64,000 nt of DNA from Verrucomicrobiaceae bacterium (GTDB taxonomy: Bacteria > Verrucomicrobiota > Verrucomicrobiia > Verrucomicrobiales > Verrucomicrobiaceae): assembly GCA_015075365.1 (NCBI GenBank), contig JABTUN010000001.1, positions 1,798,001 to 1,862,000 of the forward strand, in the 5' to 3' direction. Each line of letters starts with the position of its first letter. The first letter of the stretch is position 1. The notes under the pieces were generated by a model. That model saw nothing but the letters and a program-made list of their open reading frames with translations. It had not been told where the DNA came from and searched no databases. Position numbers and translations under genes: made by a program. Below, piece after piece: positions 35,476 through 42,856 of this stretch.

Positions 35476-37167
35476 ATGATGCCACCTGAATTCCCGGACC
35501 TTCTCACACGCACACGCCGCATCATCTGCGAAGAGCTGCTCGCGGCCGGCGCGGGCCTGCAGGACAGCACCGATCTGTTCGAGTCCGGTCTGGATTCCAT
35601 GGCCATCATGCAATTGTTGCTGATGCTGGAGGAGGAGTTTGGCACCACGATCCCGGTCGAGGAGGTGACCCGGGAGCATTTCCGCACGGTGCGGGATGTG
35701 GCCGCGCTGGTGGCAGCAAAGCTTGGCAGCGAGGTGGGCGCGGTTGTTCACGAGGCGCAGGTGACAACCGCCGCCCCAAAGGCTGCCGCTCCTGTCCCGG
35801 ACGCGCCGATGCAGACGTTCCAGAGCCTGGAGCTGAAGAACTGCGACTATTTCGTCCTGTCCTTCGACGCGATGATGCGTGCGAAGGGCGAGGGCGGCCA
35901 TGTGGCGCATTCGCTGGTGGAGCTGGAGGCTGTTCCTGACGTGGCGGCCTTGCGACGCGGGATTGATCTGGCGGCGGCGCGGTATCCGCTGCTATCGGCA
36001 CGTCTTCGGCGGCGCTGGGGGGTGGGGCTGCCGCGCTGGGTGCCCGGCCGGGAGACTTTGACGCCGGAGCTGGTGCTGCGCGTGGAGAAAGGAGCTGCGG
36101 GAAAGCTGCCTGGTGCCCGGGCATGCGAGGACGCCGACCAGGAGGTGGAGGCCCTCATCAACACGCGCCTTCCCTGCCGTGATGACGCCCGCTGGGTAAA
36201 GATGCGCGTGGCCGTCGTTGAGAGGCGGGACGGCTCCGCCACGCTGGTGCTGAGCTGGAGTCATTTTGTGGTGGACGGCAAAGGAGCGGAGCTGTTTCTC
36301 CAGGCGCTGCACGATCTCGGGGCACAGGGAAGCACGCCGGTCATGGCTCTCGATCCCCCGCGCCCGCCAGATCCGCGCCATAGCGGCCAGATTTGGGCGG
36401 CGGCGGCTCCGATCACCTCGCGTTTCGATGAAATCACGAAGCATCGCTTTGATTCGCTCGCACCACGGAAGTCTGGCGGCGGTCCGATCCGCTACGAGGT
36501 GCGCGTGCTGGATGACACGCGAACGGCGGCGGTAAAGGCGCGGTCGCGCTCGTTTTCGGAGCTGGTGAACCTGCCCTTCCAGCTCGCCTGCGCGATGCGG
36601 GCGCACCAGGCGGTGTTTGAAAGCCGCGGCACCATGCCGGACAGCCTGCTGTGCAGCGTGCCCGTGCAGACACGCCGCATGGGGGCGCAGGGGCCCATCT
36701 TTCAGAACCACCTGCGCATGTTCTTCGGCCAGTGCCTGCGCGAGGAGCTGCGCACGCTGGAGGACGCGGTGGCCAGCGTGACCGCGCAGCATCAACGCTA
36801 CTTGAGGGACGGGCTCGACAAGGCTTTCGATGAATGGATGAACCTCATGCGCCCGATGCCGCCGGGCCTGTACATGAAGATCGTCAAATGGCGAATGAAG
36901 GGCCTTTTCAACAGCTTCTTCCACTCCGACACGGGCGAGTTTGCGGCGGGCCTCGTCGAGTTTTTGGGCGCTCCGGTACGCACAGCGTATCACATCCCCG
37001 GTTTCACCTCCCCGCCGGGCACGGGGCTCTTTGTGAATGAAAAACACGGCCGCCTCGTTCTCGCCGCGTGCTGGCGCGGGGATGTCATCACCGCACGCGA
37101 GCGCGCCGTGTTGTGGGAACGGTGGCTGGACGATCTGGGGGCGCCGCCTGAACGGGAGAAGGCATGA
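35476..37167 (+). CDS. acyl carrier protein fused to a condensation-like acyltransferase
   Basis: A 563-residue fusion. Residues 5-90 are an acyl carrier protein with the phosphopantetheine motif GLDSMAIM (Ser41). After an Ala/Pro-rich linker, residues from about 113 form a condensation/WS-DGAT-like acyltransferase domain. The catalytic motif is SHFVVDG (His263, Asp267), a variant of HHxxxDG with Ser in place of the first His. The C-terminal half reads GEFAAGLVEFLGAPVRTAYH and TGLFVNEKHGRLVLAAC, as in condensation folds. It overlaps the ligase gene by four bases. It likely carries an acyl or aryl group during a short biosynthetic pathway. ATG 35476 is chosen for ACP length. Confidence 0.82.
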   Translation: MMPPEFPDLLTRTRRIICEELLAAGAGLQDSTDLFESGLDSMAIMQLLLMLEEEFGTTIPVEEVTREHFRTVRDVAALVAAKLGSEVGAVVHEAQVTTAAPKAAAPVPDAPMQTFQSLELKNCDYFVLSFDAMMRAKGEGGHVAHSLVELEAVPDVAALRRGIDLAAARYPLLSARLRRRWGVGLPRWVPGRETLTPELVLRVEKGAAGKLPGARACEDADQEVEALINTRLPCRDDARWVKMRVAVVERRDGSATLVLSWSHFVVDGKGAELFLQALHDLGAQGSTPVMALDPPRPPDPRHSGQIWAAAAPITSRFDEITKHRFDSLAPRKSGGGPIRYEVRVLDDTRTAAVKARSRSFSELVNLPFQLACAMRAHQAVFESRGTMPDSLLCSVPVQTRRMGAQGPIFQNHLRMFFGQCLREELRTLEDAVASVTAQHQRYLRDGLDKAFDEWMNLMRPMPPGLYMKIVKWRMKGLFNSFFHSDTGEFAAGLVEFLGAPVRTAYHIPGFTSPPGTGLFVNEKHGRLVLAACWRGDVITARERAVLWERWLDDLGAPPEREKA

Positions 37168-38618
37168 ACATCGTCACTGAAATCTTCCGCCGTGCCGATC
37201 CGGCCGCCATCGCGCTGATTGAGAATGACCGCGCGGTGAGCTTCGGGCAGTTGCAAGTGTGGTGTGAGGAGGCCGCCGCGCAGCTCGACGGCTGGCAGGG
37301 CCGGCGTGTGGGCTTTTTCTGTCCGAATGGTCTGGCGCACATCGTGTGGTCACTCGCTCTCCTGCGTGCCAGGGCGGTGCTAGTGCCTGTGGCACCTGAG
37401 TTGTCCGCGCCGGAGAGGGAGCAACTCGTGGCCACCACCGCGCTGCACGGTGTCCTGACCGCAGGCGGGAACTCATGGCCGCATTCCGCCGCCACGGCGC
37501 GCGATCTGGTGCTCGATGATCTGCCGGCACGGCTGCATACCGACCTGTCGGCGACCGGGCCTGCTTGCTTCGATGAGTCCGCGCTCGCTGCGCTGGATCC
37601 GGCGCTGATTCGTTTCAGCTCCGGCACGACCGGACATCGGAAGGGTGTGGTGCTCTCCCACCTGACGCTGCTGGAGCGCGTGACCACGGCGAACGCCGGT
37701 TTGCAGATCGGCCCTGGCGACCGCGTCGTGTGGATGCTGCCCATGGCGCACCATTTTGCCGTCTCGATTCTCTTGTACCTGCTGCATGGGGCCACCACGG
37801 TGCTGATCGAGTCCCATCTCGGCGCGGATGTGCATGCTGGTCTGGTCAAACATGGCGGCACGGTGCTCTATGCCGCGCCGTTTCATCATGCGCTGCTCGC
37901 CGCCGTGCCGGGGGCCGCGCCGATGTCCTCGCTGCGGCTCGCCGTGTCCACCGCCGCCGCGCTGCCGGAGGCCACGGCGCGGGCGTTTCAGAAGGCGTTT
38001 CAACTGCCGCTGCGCCAGGCTCTGGGCATCATCGAGTGCGGTCTGCCGTTGCTGAACATGCGCTGGCCGGAGAAGACCGCCAGCATCGGCTCACCGCAGC
38101 CGGGTTTTGAGATGGAGTTGCGGGATGCCGCCGGCCAAATCGTTCCCCCGGGCACCGTGGGGGAGCTCTTCCTGCGTGGTCCCGGCATGGTGGACGCCTA
38201 TCTCAGTCCATGGACGCCGCGTGCCAGCATTCTGGAGGCTGGCTGGTTCCGCACGGGAGACCAGGCGTTCATAGACGCCGATGGCGCGGTATTTTTGCAG
38301 GGCCGCACGCACAGCGTCATCAACGTGGGAGGCATGAAGTGCTTCCCGGAGGAGATCGAGGCCTGTCTGGTGGAGCACCCTGCGGTGAAGGAAGCGCGTG
38401 TCGTGGGCGTGCCCCACGCCGGTTTTGGCAGCGTGCCCGCCGCGGAGATCGTGCTGGAGGATCCCGCCGCCCCGCCGCGCCTGGGCGCGCTCATCGGTCA
38501 TTGCCGCGCGCGTCTCTCCGGCTACAAAGTACCCTTGAAGTTTGTGTTTGTTGAAGCGCTGCCCAAAACGCCCAGCGGCAAGCTCGACCGCACGCGTCCG
38601 CCTGCCATCACCGTTTGA
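37164..38618 (+). CDS. AMP-dependent acyl ligase
   Basis: A 484-residue ANL-superfamily enzyme that would activate a carboxylic acid with ATP and load it on the neighbouring carrier domain. The P-loop is SSGTTGHRKG (152-161). Further motifs are GPGMVDAYLSPWTPRA, WFRTGDQAFIDADG (with the conserved TGD) and the catalytic Lys near the C-terminus in PKTPSGKLDR (Lys473). It lacks a fused carrier domain. Substrate unknown: an aryl or medium-chain acid fits the ANL class. It overlaps the ACP-fusion gene by four bases, and six bases separate it from the flavoprotein gene, so all three form one operon. Confidence 0.9.
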   Translation: MNIVTEIFRRADPAAIALIENDRAVSFGQLQVWCEEAAAQLDGWQGRRVGFFCPNGLAHIVWSLALLRARAVLVPVAPELSAPEREQLVATTALHGVLTAGGNSWPHSAATARDLVLDDLPARLHTDLSATGPACFDESALAALDPALIRFSSGTTGHRKGVVLSHLTLLERVTTANAGLQIGPGDRVVWMLPMAHHFAVSILLYLLHGATTVLIESHLGADVHAGLVKHGGTVLYAAPFHHALLAAVPGAAPMSSLRLAVSTAAALPEATARAFQKAFQLPLRQALGIIECGLPLLNMRWPEKTASIGSPQPGFEMELRDAAGQIVPPGTVGELFLRGPGMVDAYLSPWTPRASILEAGWFRTGDQAFIDADGAVFLQGRTHSVINVGGMKCFPEEIEACLVEHPAVKEARVVGVPHAGFGSVPAAEIVLEDPAAPPRLGALIGHCRARLSGYKVPLKFVFVEALPKTPSGKLDRTRPPAITV

Positions 38619-38624
38619 TCCACC

Positions 38625-39908
38625 ATGCCTGACCGTCCCACCCGCATCGCCATCATCGGTGCCGGACCTGCCGGCACCACCACGGCCGCCCTGCTTGCGA
38701 AACGCGGTGCCTCCGTCGTCATCTTCGATGATGGCAGGCGGCCGGAACTCGTCGTCGGCGAATCTCTCATCCCGCTCATGGTCACCGCCTTTCGGGAGCT
38801 GGGCATCGAGGACGAGGTGAAGAAGTTTGGCATGCACAAGCCGGGTGTCACCTTCACTATTGATGACGAGACGGAGTTTCGCCTCAGTTTCCAGGCCGTT
38901 GCTGGCATCCTGCCCACCTACAGCTACAACGTGCCCCGCCGTGAGTTTGACCAGTTGCTGCTCGACACCGCGTTGAGGGCTGGTGCCCGCCAGATCACCA
39001 CCCAGGTGCGGCTTGAAGGTCCGCAGGCGCAGAGATCCGAGGTCCGCCTGGCGCGCGAGATGCTGGAGCACATCCCGGAATGGGACGGCGTGGAGCCGGA
39101 CCTGATCATCGACGCCAGCGGCCGCCGCCGGCTCACCGCGAAACTCCTGGGGCTGAACGCTGAGAACGGTCCGCGCACGGATGTGGCCCACTTTGCCCAT
39201 TACACCGGCTGTATCCTGCCCGATCCTGACGGGCAGGTGATCATCAGCCGCCTGCGGCAGGGCTGGTCCTGGCGCATTCCGTTGAGCGGAGGGCGGCTCA
39301 GCATGGGTGTCGTCATGAACAAGGATGCCGCGAAGGCGTTTGGTGCCACGCCCGCGGAGCAGCTTGAGGCGGTGATCGAGAGCGAGCCCCGCCTGCGGGC
39401 CATCGCCCAGGGGCGCCAGCGCGTGACCCCCGTGGCCACCTACGCGAACTACCAGCTCATCTCCGAGCGCGCCTCGGGTCCCGGCTGGGCAGCCGTGGGG
39501 GACGCCTTTGGCTTTGTCGATCCCATGCTCTCGCCAGGCTTGTGCATGGCCATGGAGTCCGCGCGCGTGCTCGCCGGCTGCATCCCGCCGCGCGGAGGAC
39601 TGGATGCCGGGACGCCCGCCCGCCTGCGACGTTATGGCAGGTGGTTCGCACGCAGCCTGCGCCACTGGCAGCGGCTTGTGGACTACTTTTACGACGGCCG
39701 CATCTTTGCCATCTACACGGCCGGCCAGGCCATGTCCGCCCGGCATCCGGGGAAGTCTGCGGAGGTCATCGAACGTCACATTTCCTCCAACCTCGCCGGC
39801 ATGGCCTCCGGCGCCTACACCTCGCGTCTCTACAGCCGTGCCCTGCTCGCTGCCCTGGCGCTTCACTCCGCCCGGAAAAAAAGCCGCACCCCATTTGCGA
39901 TCCGGTGA
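38625..39908 (+). CDS. flavin-dependent halogenase-like oxidoreductase
   Basis: A 427-residue FAD enzyme. The Rossmann GxGxxG is GAGPAG (12-17), and GES is at 45-47. The halogenase signature WxWxIP is present as WSWRIP (214-219). A Lys (Lys72 in GMHKPGVTF) sits where the catalytic lysine of phenolic and pyrrole halogenases lies, so halogenation of a carrier-bound substrate is plausible. Geranylgeranyl-reductase-like oxidases share part of this pattern, so a non-halogenating monooxygenase or reductase remains possible. It is last in the three-gene operon. The C-terminus includes the expected GDAFGFVDPMLSPGLCMAME segment. No separate flavin reductase is nearby. Confidence 0.8.
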   Translation: MPDRPTRIAIIGAGPAGTTTAALLAKRGASVVIFDDGRRPELVVGESLIPLMVTAFRELGIEDEVKKFGMHKPGVTFTIDDETEFRLSFQAVAGILPTYSYNVPRREFDQLLLDTALRAGARQITTQVRLEGPQAQRSEVRLAREMLEHIPEWDGVEPDLIIDASGRRRLTAKLLGLNAENGPRTDVAHFAHYTGCILPDPDGQVIISRLRQGWSWRIPLSGGRLSMGVVMNKDAAKAFGATPAEQLEAVIESEPRLRAIAQGRQRVTPVATYANYQLISERASGPGWAAVGDAFGFVDPMLSPGLCMAMESARVLAGCIPPRGGLDAGTPARLRRYGRWFARSLRHWQRLVDYFYDGRIFAIYTAGQAMSARHPGKSAEVIERHISSNLAGMASGAYTSRLYSRALLAALALHSARKKSRTPFAIR

Positions 39909-39951
39909 TCACACGCGCGGCCCGGCAGGCAGCCGGCACCGGATGCTTCCA

Positions 39952-40374
39952 TCAGCGCCGTCCGTGATTGAAATCGACCGGCTTCTTCACGGTCTTCGCG
40001 CCGAGGTTGCCTTCGATGGTGCTGCGCGTGCAGGTGGGATCGACGACGATGGTAGCGGGCTTGTTTGAGAAGGTGTTGCCGGTAAAGACGAGGTCGTGGT
40101 CGTGGGCGCATTGCAGCGCGTCGCACACGGGCGGCACGATGCTGAGGGCTTCTTTGGGCGTGAGGCACTTCGTTTGCAGCAGTTGGCGGAGATTCACGCC
40201 GTCCACGAATTGCATGAAGAGATAGTAAATGTGGTTGAGTCCTCTGGACTCACCAGAGGGCAGTCCAGAGGACTGCACCACAATGCCGAAGTCGAACACG
40301 CTGACGATGTGCGGATGATTCAGCGCGGCGAGAGCCTGCGCCTCTTCTCCGACCATCAAAAAGCGCGGACACAA
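39952..40374 (-). pseudogene. chimeric pseudogene: Ser/Thr kinase fragment fused to a beta-helix protein 3' end
   Basis: The N-terminal two thirds resemble a serine/threonine kinase N-lobe and hinge (EEAQALAALNHPHIVSVFDFG, YLFMQFVDGVNLRQLL, PPVCDALQCAHDH) but lack the P-loop, catalytic loop and DFG. The stretch then passes in frame into LVFTGNTFSNKPATIVVDPT and ends exactly like the beta-helix protein at 42857-44464. The 148 bases 39952-40099 match 42857-43004 with 9 differences and no gaps, by hand alignment. A palindrome (40238-40274) interrupts the kinase part in frame. It has a TTG-type start only. I read it as a recombination scar, not a working gene. Confidence 0.75.
40238..40274. repeat. 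13-bp inverted repeat inside the kinase fragment
   Basis: Arms AGTCCTCTGGACT (40238-40250) and AGTCCAGAGGACT (40262-40274) are perfect complements with an 11-base loop, and each arm is nearly palindromic itself. It adds an in-frame insert (QSSGLPSGESRGLNH) between two kinase strands. Confidence 0.8.
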
Positions 40375-40404
40375 ACCGCCGACGGCATCGGTGGGCAGCG
40401 CATC

Positions 40405-40563
40405 TCAGCGGCGGCGTTTTGATCGCCGTAGGTGGCTTCGCCGAGCAGAATAGGCCTCACACAGCTCCGCGAGCGCCGAGCGGCCTTCGTCACTGTCGGA
40501 CTTGGCCGCGCAGACACGCGTCCAGCGTGCGGTGTGAAAGGCGGCGTTTTTTGGGGAGATCAT
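40405..40563 (-). pseudogene. N-terminal remnant of a sigma-70-like factor
   Basis: A 52-residue frame starting MISPKNAAFHTARWTRVCAA and continuing KSDSDEGRSALAELCEAYSA, which matches the N-terminus of the ECF-like sigma factors that precede Ser/Thr kinase genes in Verrucomicrobiota. The frame breaks after this and the rest (regions 2 to 4) is missing. It lies directly upstream of the kinase fragment on the same strand, so both are remains of one decayed sigma factor-kinase pair. The gap 40100-40622 holds nothing else recognisable. Confidence 0.6.
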
Positions 40564-40622
40564 CGAGAGTGATGCCGTGATGCGAAACCAACGTTACACG
40601 CCATTTTGCGTCGCTGCCTTTT

Positions 40623-41480
40623 TTAATCGGCGTGCTGCTGTGCATGCAGCTTACGCAGATACGCGTTGTCAGGCGAGGGCTTCACAGGGCGCTCGGGGGT
40701 GGCGATCATGGTGCGGACGCGGGTTTCGCTGCTGGCGATGAGGTCGTGGATGATTTCGGCCTCGGGGAGGTTCTTCCAATACTTCATCGGCATCTCGGAT
40801 TGCATGGCCTGCACCTTGAGCCGCGCGGGATTGAAGATGCTGCGGTAGTAGGTGCGCCAGAGGTCGTCGTGGGCATCGGCGGCAGGTGCGTCGTGACGGC
40901 TCATGCCGGGCATGAAGGTGAGTTTTTCGCCGTCCCAGCTCACGCACTCGTCAGGGGTCAAAATCGACCAGTCCATGCTGGCGAAGCGTTTTTCGAAGAA
41001 CGGCGCGGCGAGCCGGGTGATGCGATACTCGGGCTCAAACCACGCGACGAACTGCTCGCGGCCGTTTGGCTCGTTCACACCGACGAGTCGGAAGCGCACG
41101 AAGGCGTGCATCTTGTGGATGTCGCGGCTGACAGCCTTCGCCCAGGCGTTGCACTGATGCATGTCGCGGTCGGAAGGCATGCCGAGGAGGTGTTTTTCGC
41201 CGCCAAGCGTGAGACGATGCAAAAGACGATACAGAATGGCAAAACGGCGTTCGTCGGTGTGGGCGCACACATTCTGGGCGAGGCGCAAAAAGTCGGCGGG
41301 GACCTTCACGGAGGCGTTGGGAGCGGTTTGATAGTTCGCAGGCTCTTCGGCGAGCAAACTGGCGGTTTGCGAGGCGTCCACCCAATCGACGTTTTCCGGT
41401 GTCACGCCCTGCCGCAGCAGTTCGCGAGCCTTAGAGCGCCAGACTTCGAAGGTGGGCTGGATTTGAGCAGTGTGGGTCAT
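40623..41480 (-). CDS. TIGR03915-family DNA repair-associated protein
   Basis: A 285-residue protein of the TIGR03915/DUF4130 type: VKVPADFLRLAQNVCAHTDERR, LGMPSDRDMHQCNAWAKAVS, IHKMHAFVRFRLVGVNEP and WDGEKLTFMPGMSRHDAP. It is a partner of the radical SAM protein encoded directly upstream (four-base overlap). In many genomes the partner is fused to a uracil-DNA glycosylase; here it is not fused. The pair is predicted to act on damaged or modified DNA, but the reaction is unproven. Confidence 0.92.
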   Translation of the reverse strand: MTHTAQIQPTFEVWRSKARELLRQGVTPENVDWVDASQTASLLAEEPANYQTAPNASVKVPADFLRLAQNVCAHTDERRFAILYRLLHRLTLGGEKHLLGMPSDRDMHQCNAWAKAVSRDIHKMHAFVRFRLVGVNEPNGREQFVAWFEPEYRITRLAAPFFEKRFASMDWSILTPDECVSWDGEKLTFMPGMSRHDAPAADAHDDLWRTYYRSIFNPARLKVQAMQSEMPMKYWKNLPEAEIIHDLIASSETRVRTMIATPERPVKPSPDNAYLRKLHAQQHAD

Positions 41481-42784
41481 ATTTGGCCGCTGAGTGCCAT
41501 CGCGGCATCCGCAGGCGTCGTCGGAGGCGGGGCATTGAAGTTGAGTTCGAGCTGGCGGGGGCCGGGGAGGAAGTGTTGGCGGAGATTCGTGCTTTCGAGC
41601 AGGGCGAGGCGCGGGCGGTGATCGGCGGCGAGGATGAAGGGCATGACTTTTTTGAGGTTCACCCGCATGCGCTGGAGATCAGCGAGGGTGAGGCGTGACC
41701 AGCGTCGCGCGGCGAGGATGCGGGCGACATTCACGGTGCCGAGGCCGGGAATGCGCCAGAGCAGCTCCTGGGAGGCGCGATTGATGTCCACGGGGAAGAC
41801 GGCGCGGTTGCGCAAGGCCCAGGCGAGCTTCGGATCGAGGTCGAGATCGAGATTGGGATCCTCTTTGGGAAGCAGCTCGCCAACGTCGAAGCCGTAGAAG
41901 CGCAGCAGCCAGTCGGCCTGATACAAACGATGCTCGCGGACGAGCGGCGGTGGCTTGATGGGCAGCAGCACGCTGGGCTCCGGAATGGGGCTGAAGCCGC
42001 TGTAGTAAACGCGGCGCAAGCGCACCTCACGATAGAGTTCATCGGCGCGATGCAGCACGAGCGCGTCGCTGCTGTCGTCCGCGCCGACGATCATCTGCGT
42101 GCTCTGGCCGGTGGCAAAGGCGGGCGCTTTGGCCCGCGGGCGGTTCACGATTTGTCGCGCGGCTTGTTTGGCCTCCAGGCTTTCGTCGATGCGCTGGCGG
42201 ATGCCGTGCATGGCCTGTTTCGTGTTCGTGAGGTTCTTTTCCGGCGCGAGGCGGTCGAGGCTCTGCTGCGAAGGCAGCTCGATGTTGATGCTGATGCGGT
42301 CGGCGTAGCGTCCGGCTTTGTCGATGAGCGCCTGCGAGGCCTCGGGGATGGTTTTGAGATGGATGTAGCCGCGGAAGTGATGCACCTCGCGGAGCTGTCG
42401 CGCGACCTCGATGACCTGCTCCATGGTGTGGTCCGCGCTGCGCACGATGCCGCTGCTGAGGAAGAGGCCCTCGATGTAGTTGCGCTTGTAGAAGTCGAGC
42501 GTGAGCTGCACGACCTCCTCCGGCGTGAAGCGTGCCCGCTGCACATTGCTGGAGCGGCGGTTGATGCAGTAATGGCAGTCGTAGAGGCAGGCGTTGGTGA
42601 GGAGCACCTTCAGCAGCGACACGCAGCGCCCATCCGGTGTGTAGCTATGGCAGATGCCCATGCCGCCGGTGGAGCCGAGGCCTTTGCCATCGCGCGAGTC
42701 CTTCCGCGCCGCGCCGGAGCTGGCGCAGGACGCGTCATACTTCGCCGCATCGGCCAGGATTTCGAGTTTGCGCGTGAGGTCCAT
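41477..42784 (-). CDS. radical SAM protein, putative DNA modification/repair (TIGR03916)
   Basis: A 435-residue radical SAM enzyme. The [4Fe-4S] ligands are in NACLYDCHYCINRR (Cys66, Cys70, Cys73). The C-terminal part has a helix-hairpin-helix (IPGLGTVNVARILAARRW), which supports binding to DNA. The ATG at 42784 fits family length (MDLTRKLEILADAAKYDAS); a start seven codons earlier is possible. It is the first gene of a two-gene unit with the TIGR03915 protein. Confidence 0.93.
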   Translation of the reverse strand: MDLTRKLEILADAAKYDASCASSGAARKDSRDGKGLGSTGGMGICHSYTPDGRCVSLLKVLLTNACLYDCHYCINRRSSNVQRARFTPEEVVQLTLDFYKRNYIEGLFLSSGIVRSADHTMEQVIEVARQLREVHHFRGYIHLKTIPEASQALIDKAGRYADRISINIELPSQQSLDRLAPEKNLTNTKQAMHGIRQRIDESLEAKQAARQIVNRPRAKAPAFATGQSTQMIVGADDSSDALVLHRADELYREVRLRRVYYSGFSPIPEPSVLLPIKPPPLVREHRLYQADWLLRFYGFDVGELLPKEDPNLDLDLDPKLAWALRNRAVFPVDINRASQELLWRIPGLGTVNVARILAARRWSRLTLADLQRMRVNLKKVMPFILAADHRPRLALLESTNLRQHFLPGPRQLELNFNAPPPTTPADAAMALSGQI

Positions 42785-42856
42785 GAGTTCGCATGAACAG
42801 TGCATGGAAAGCGCCGTTCGTCATGCCTGGAGCGCGGATTTTTTCGCCCTCAAAGC

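Noticed and set aside
38091..39866. Minus-strand open frame of 591 codons
   Set aside because: Antisense to the ligase and halogenase-like genes. No motif.
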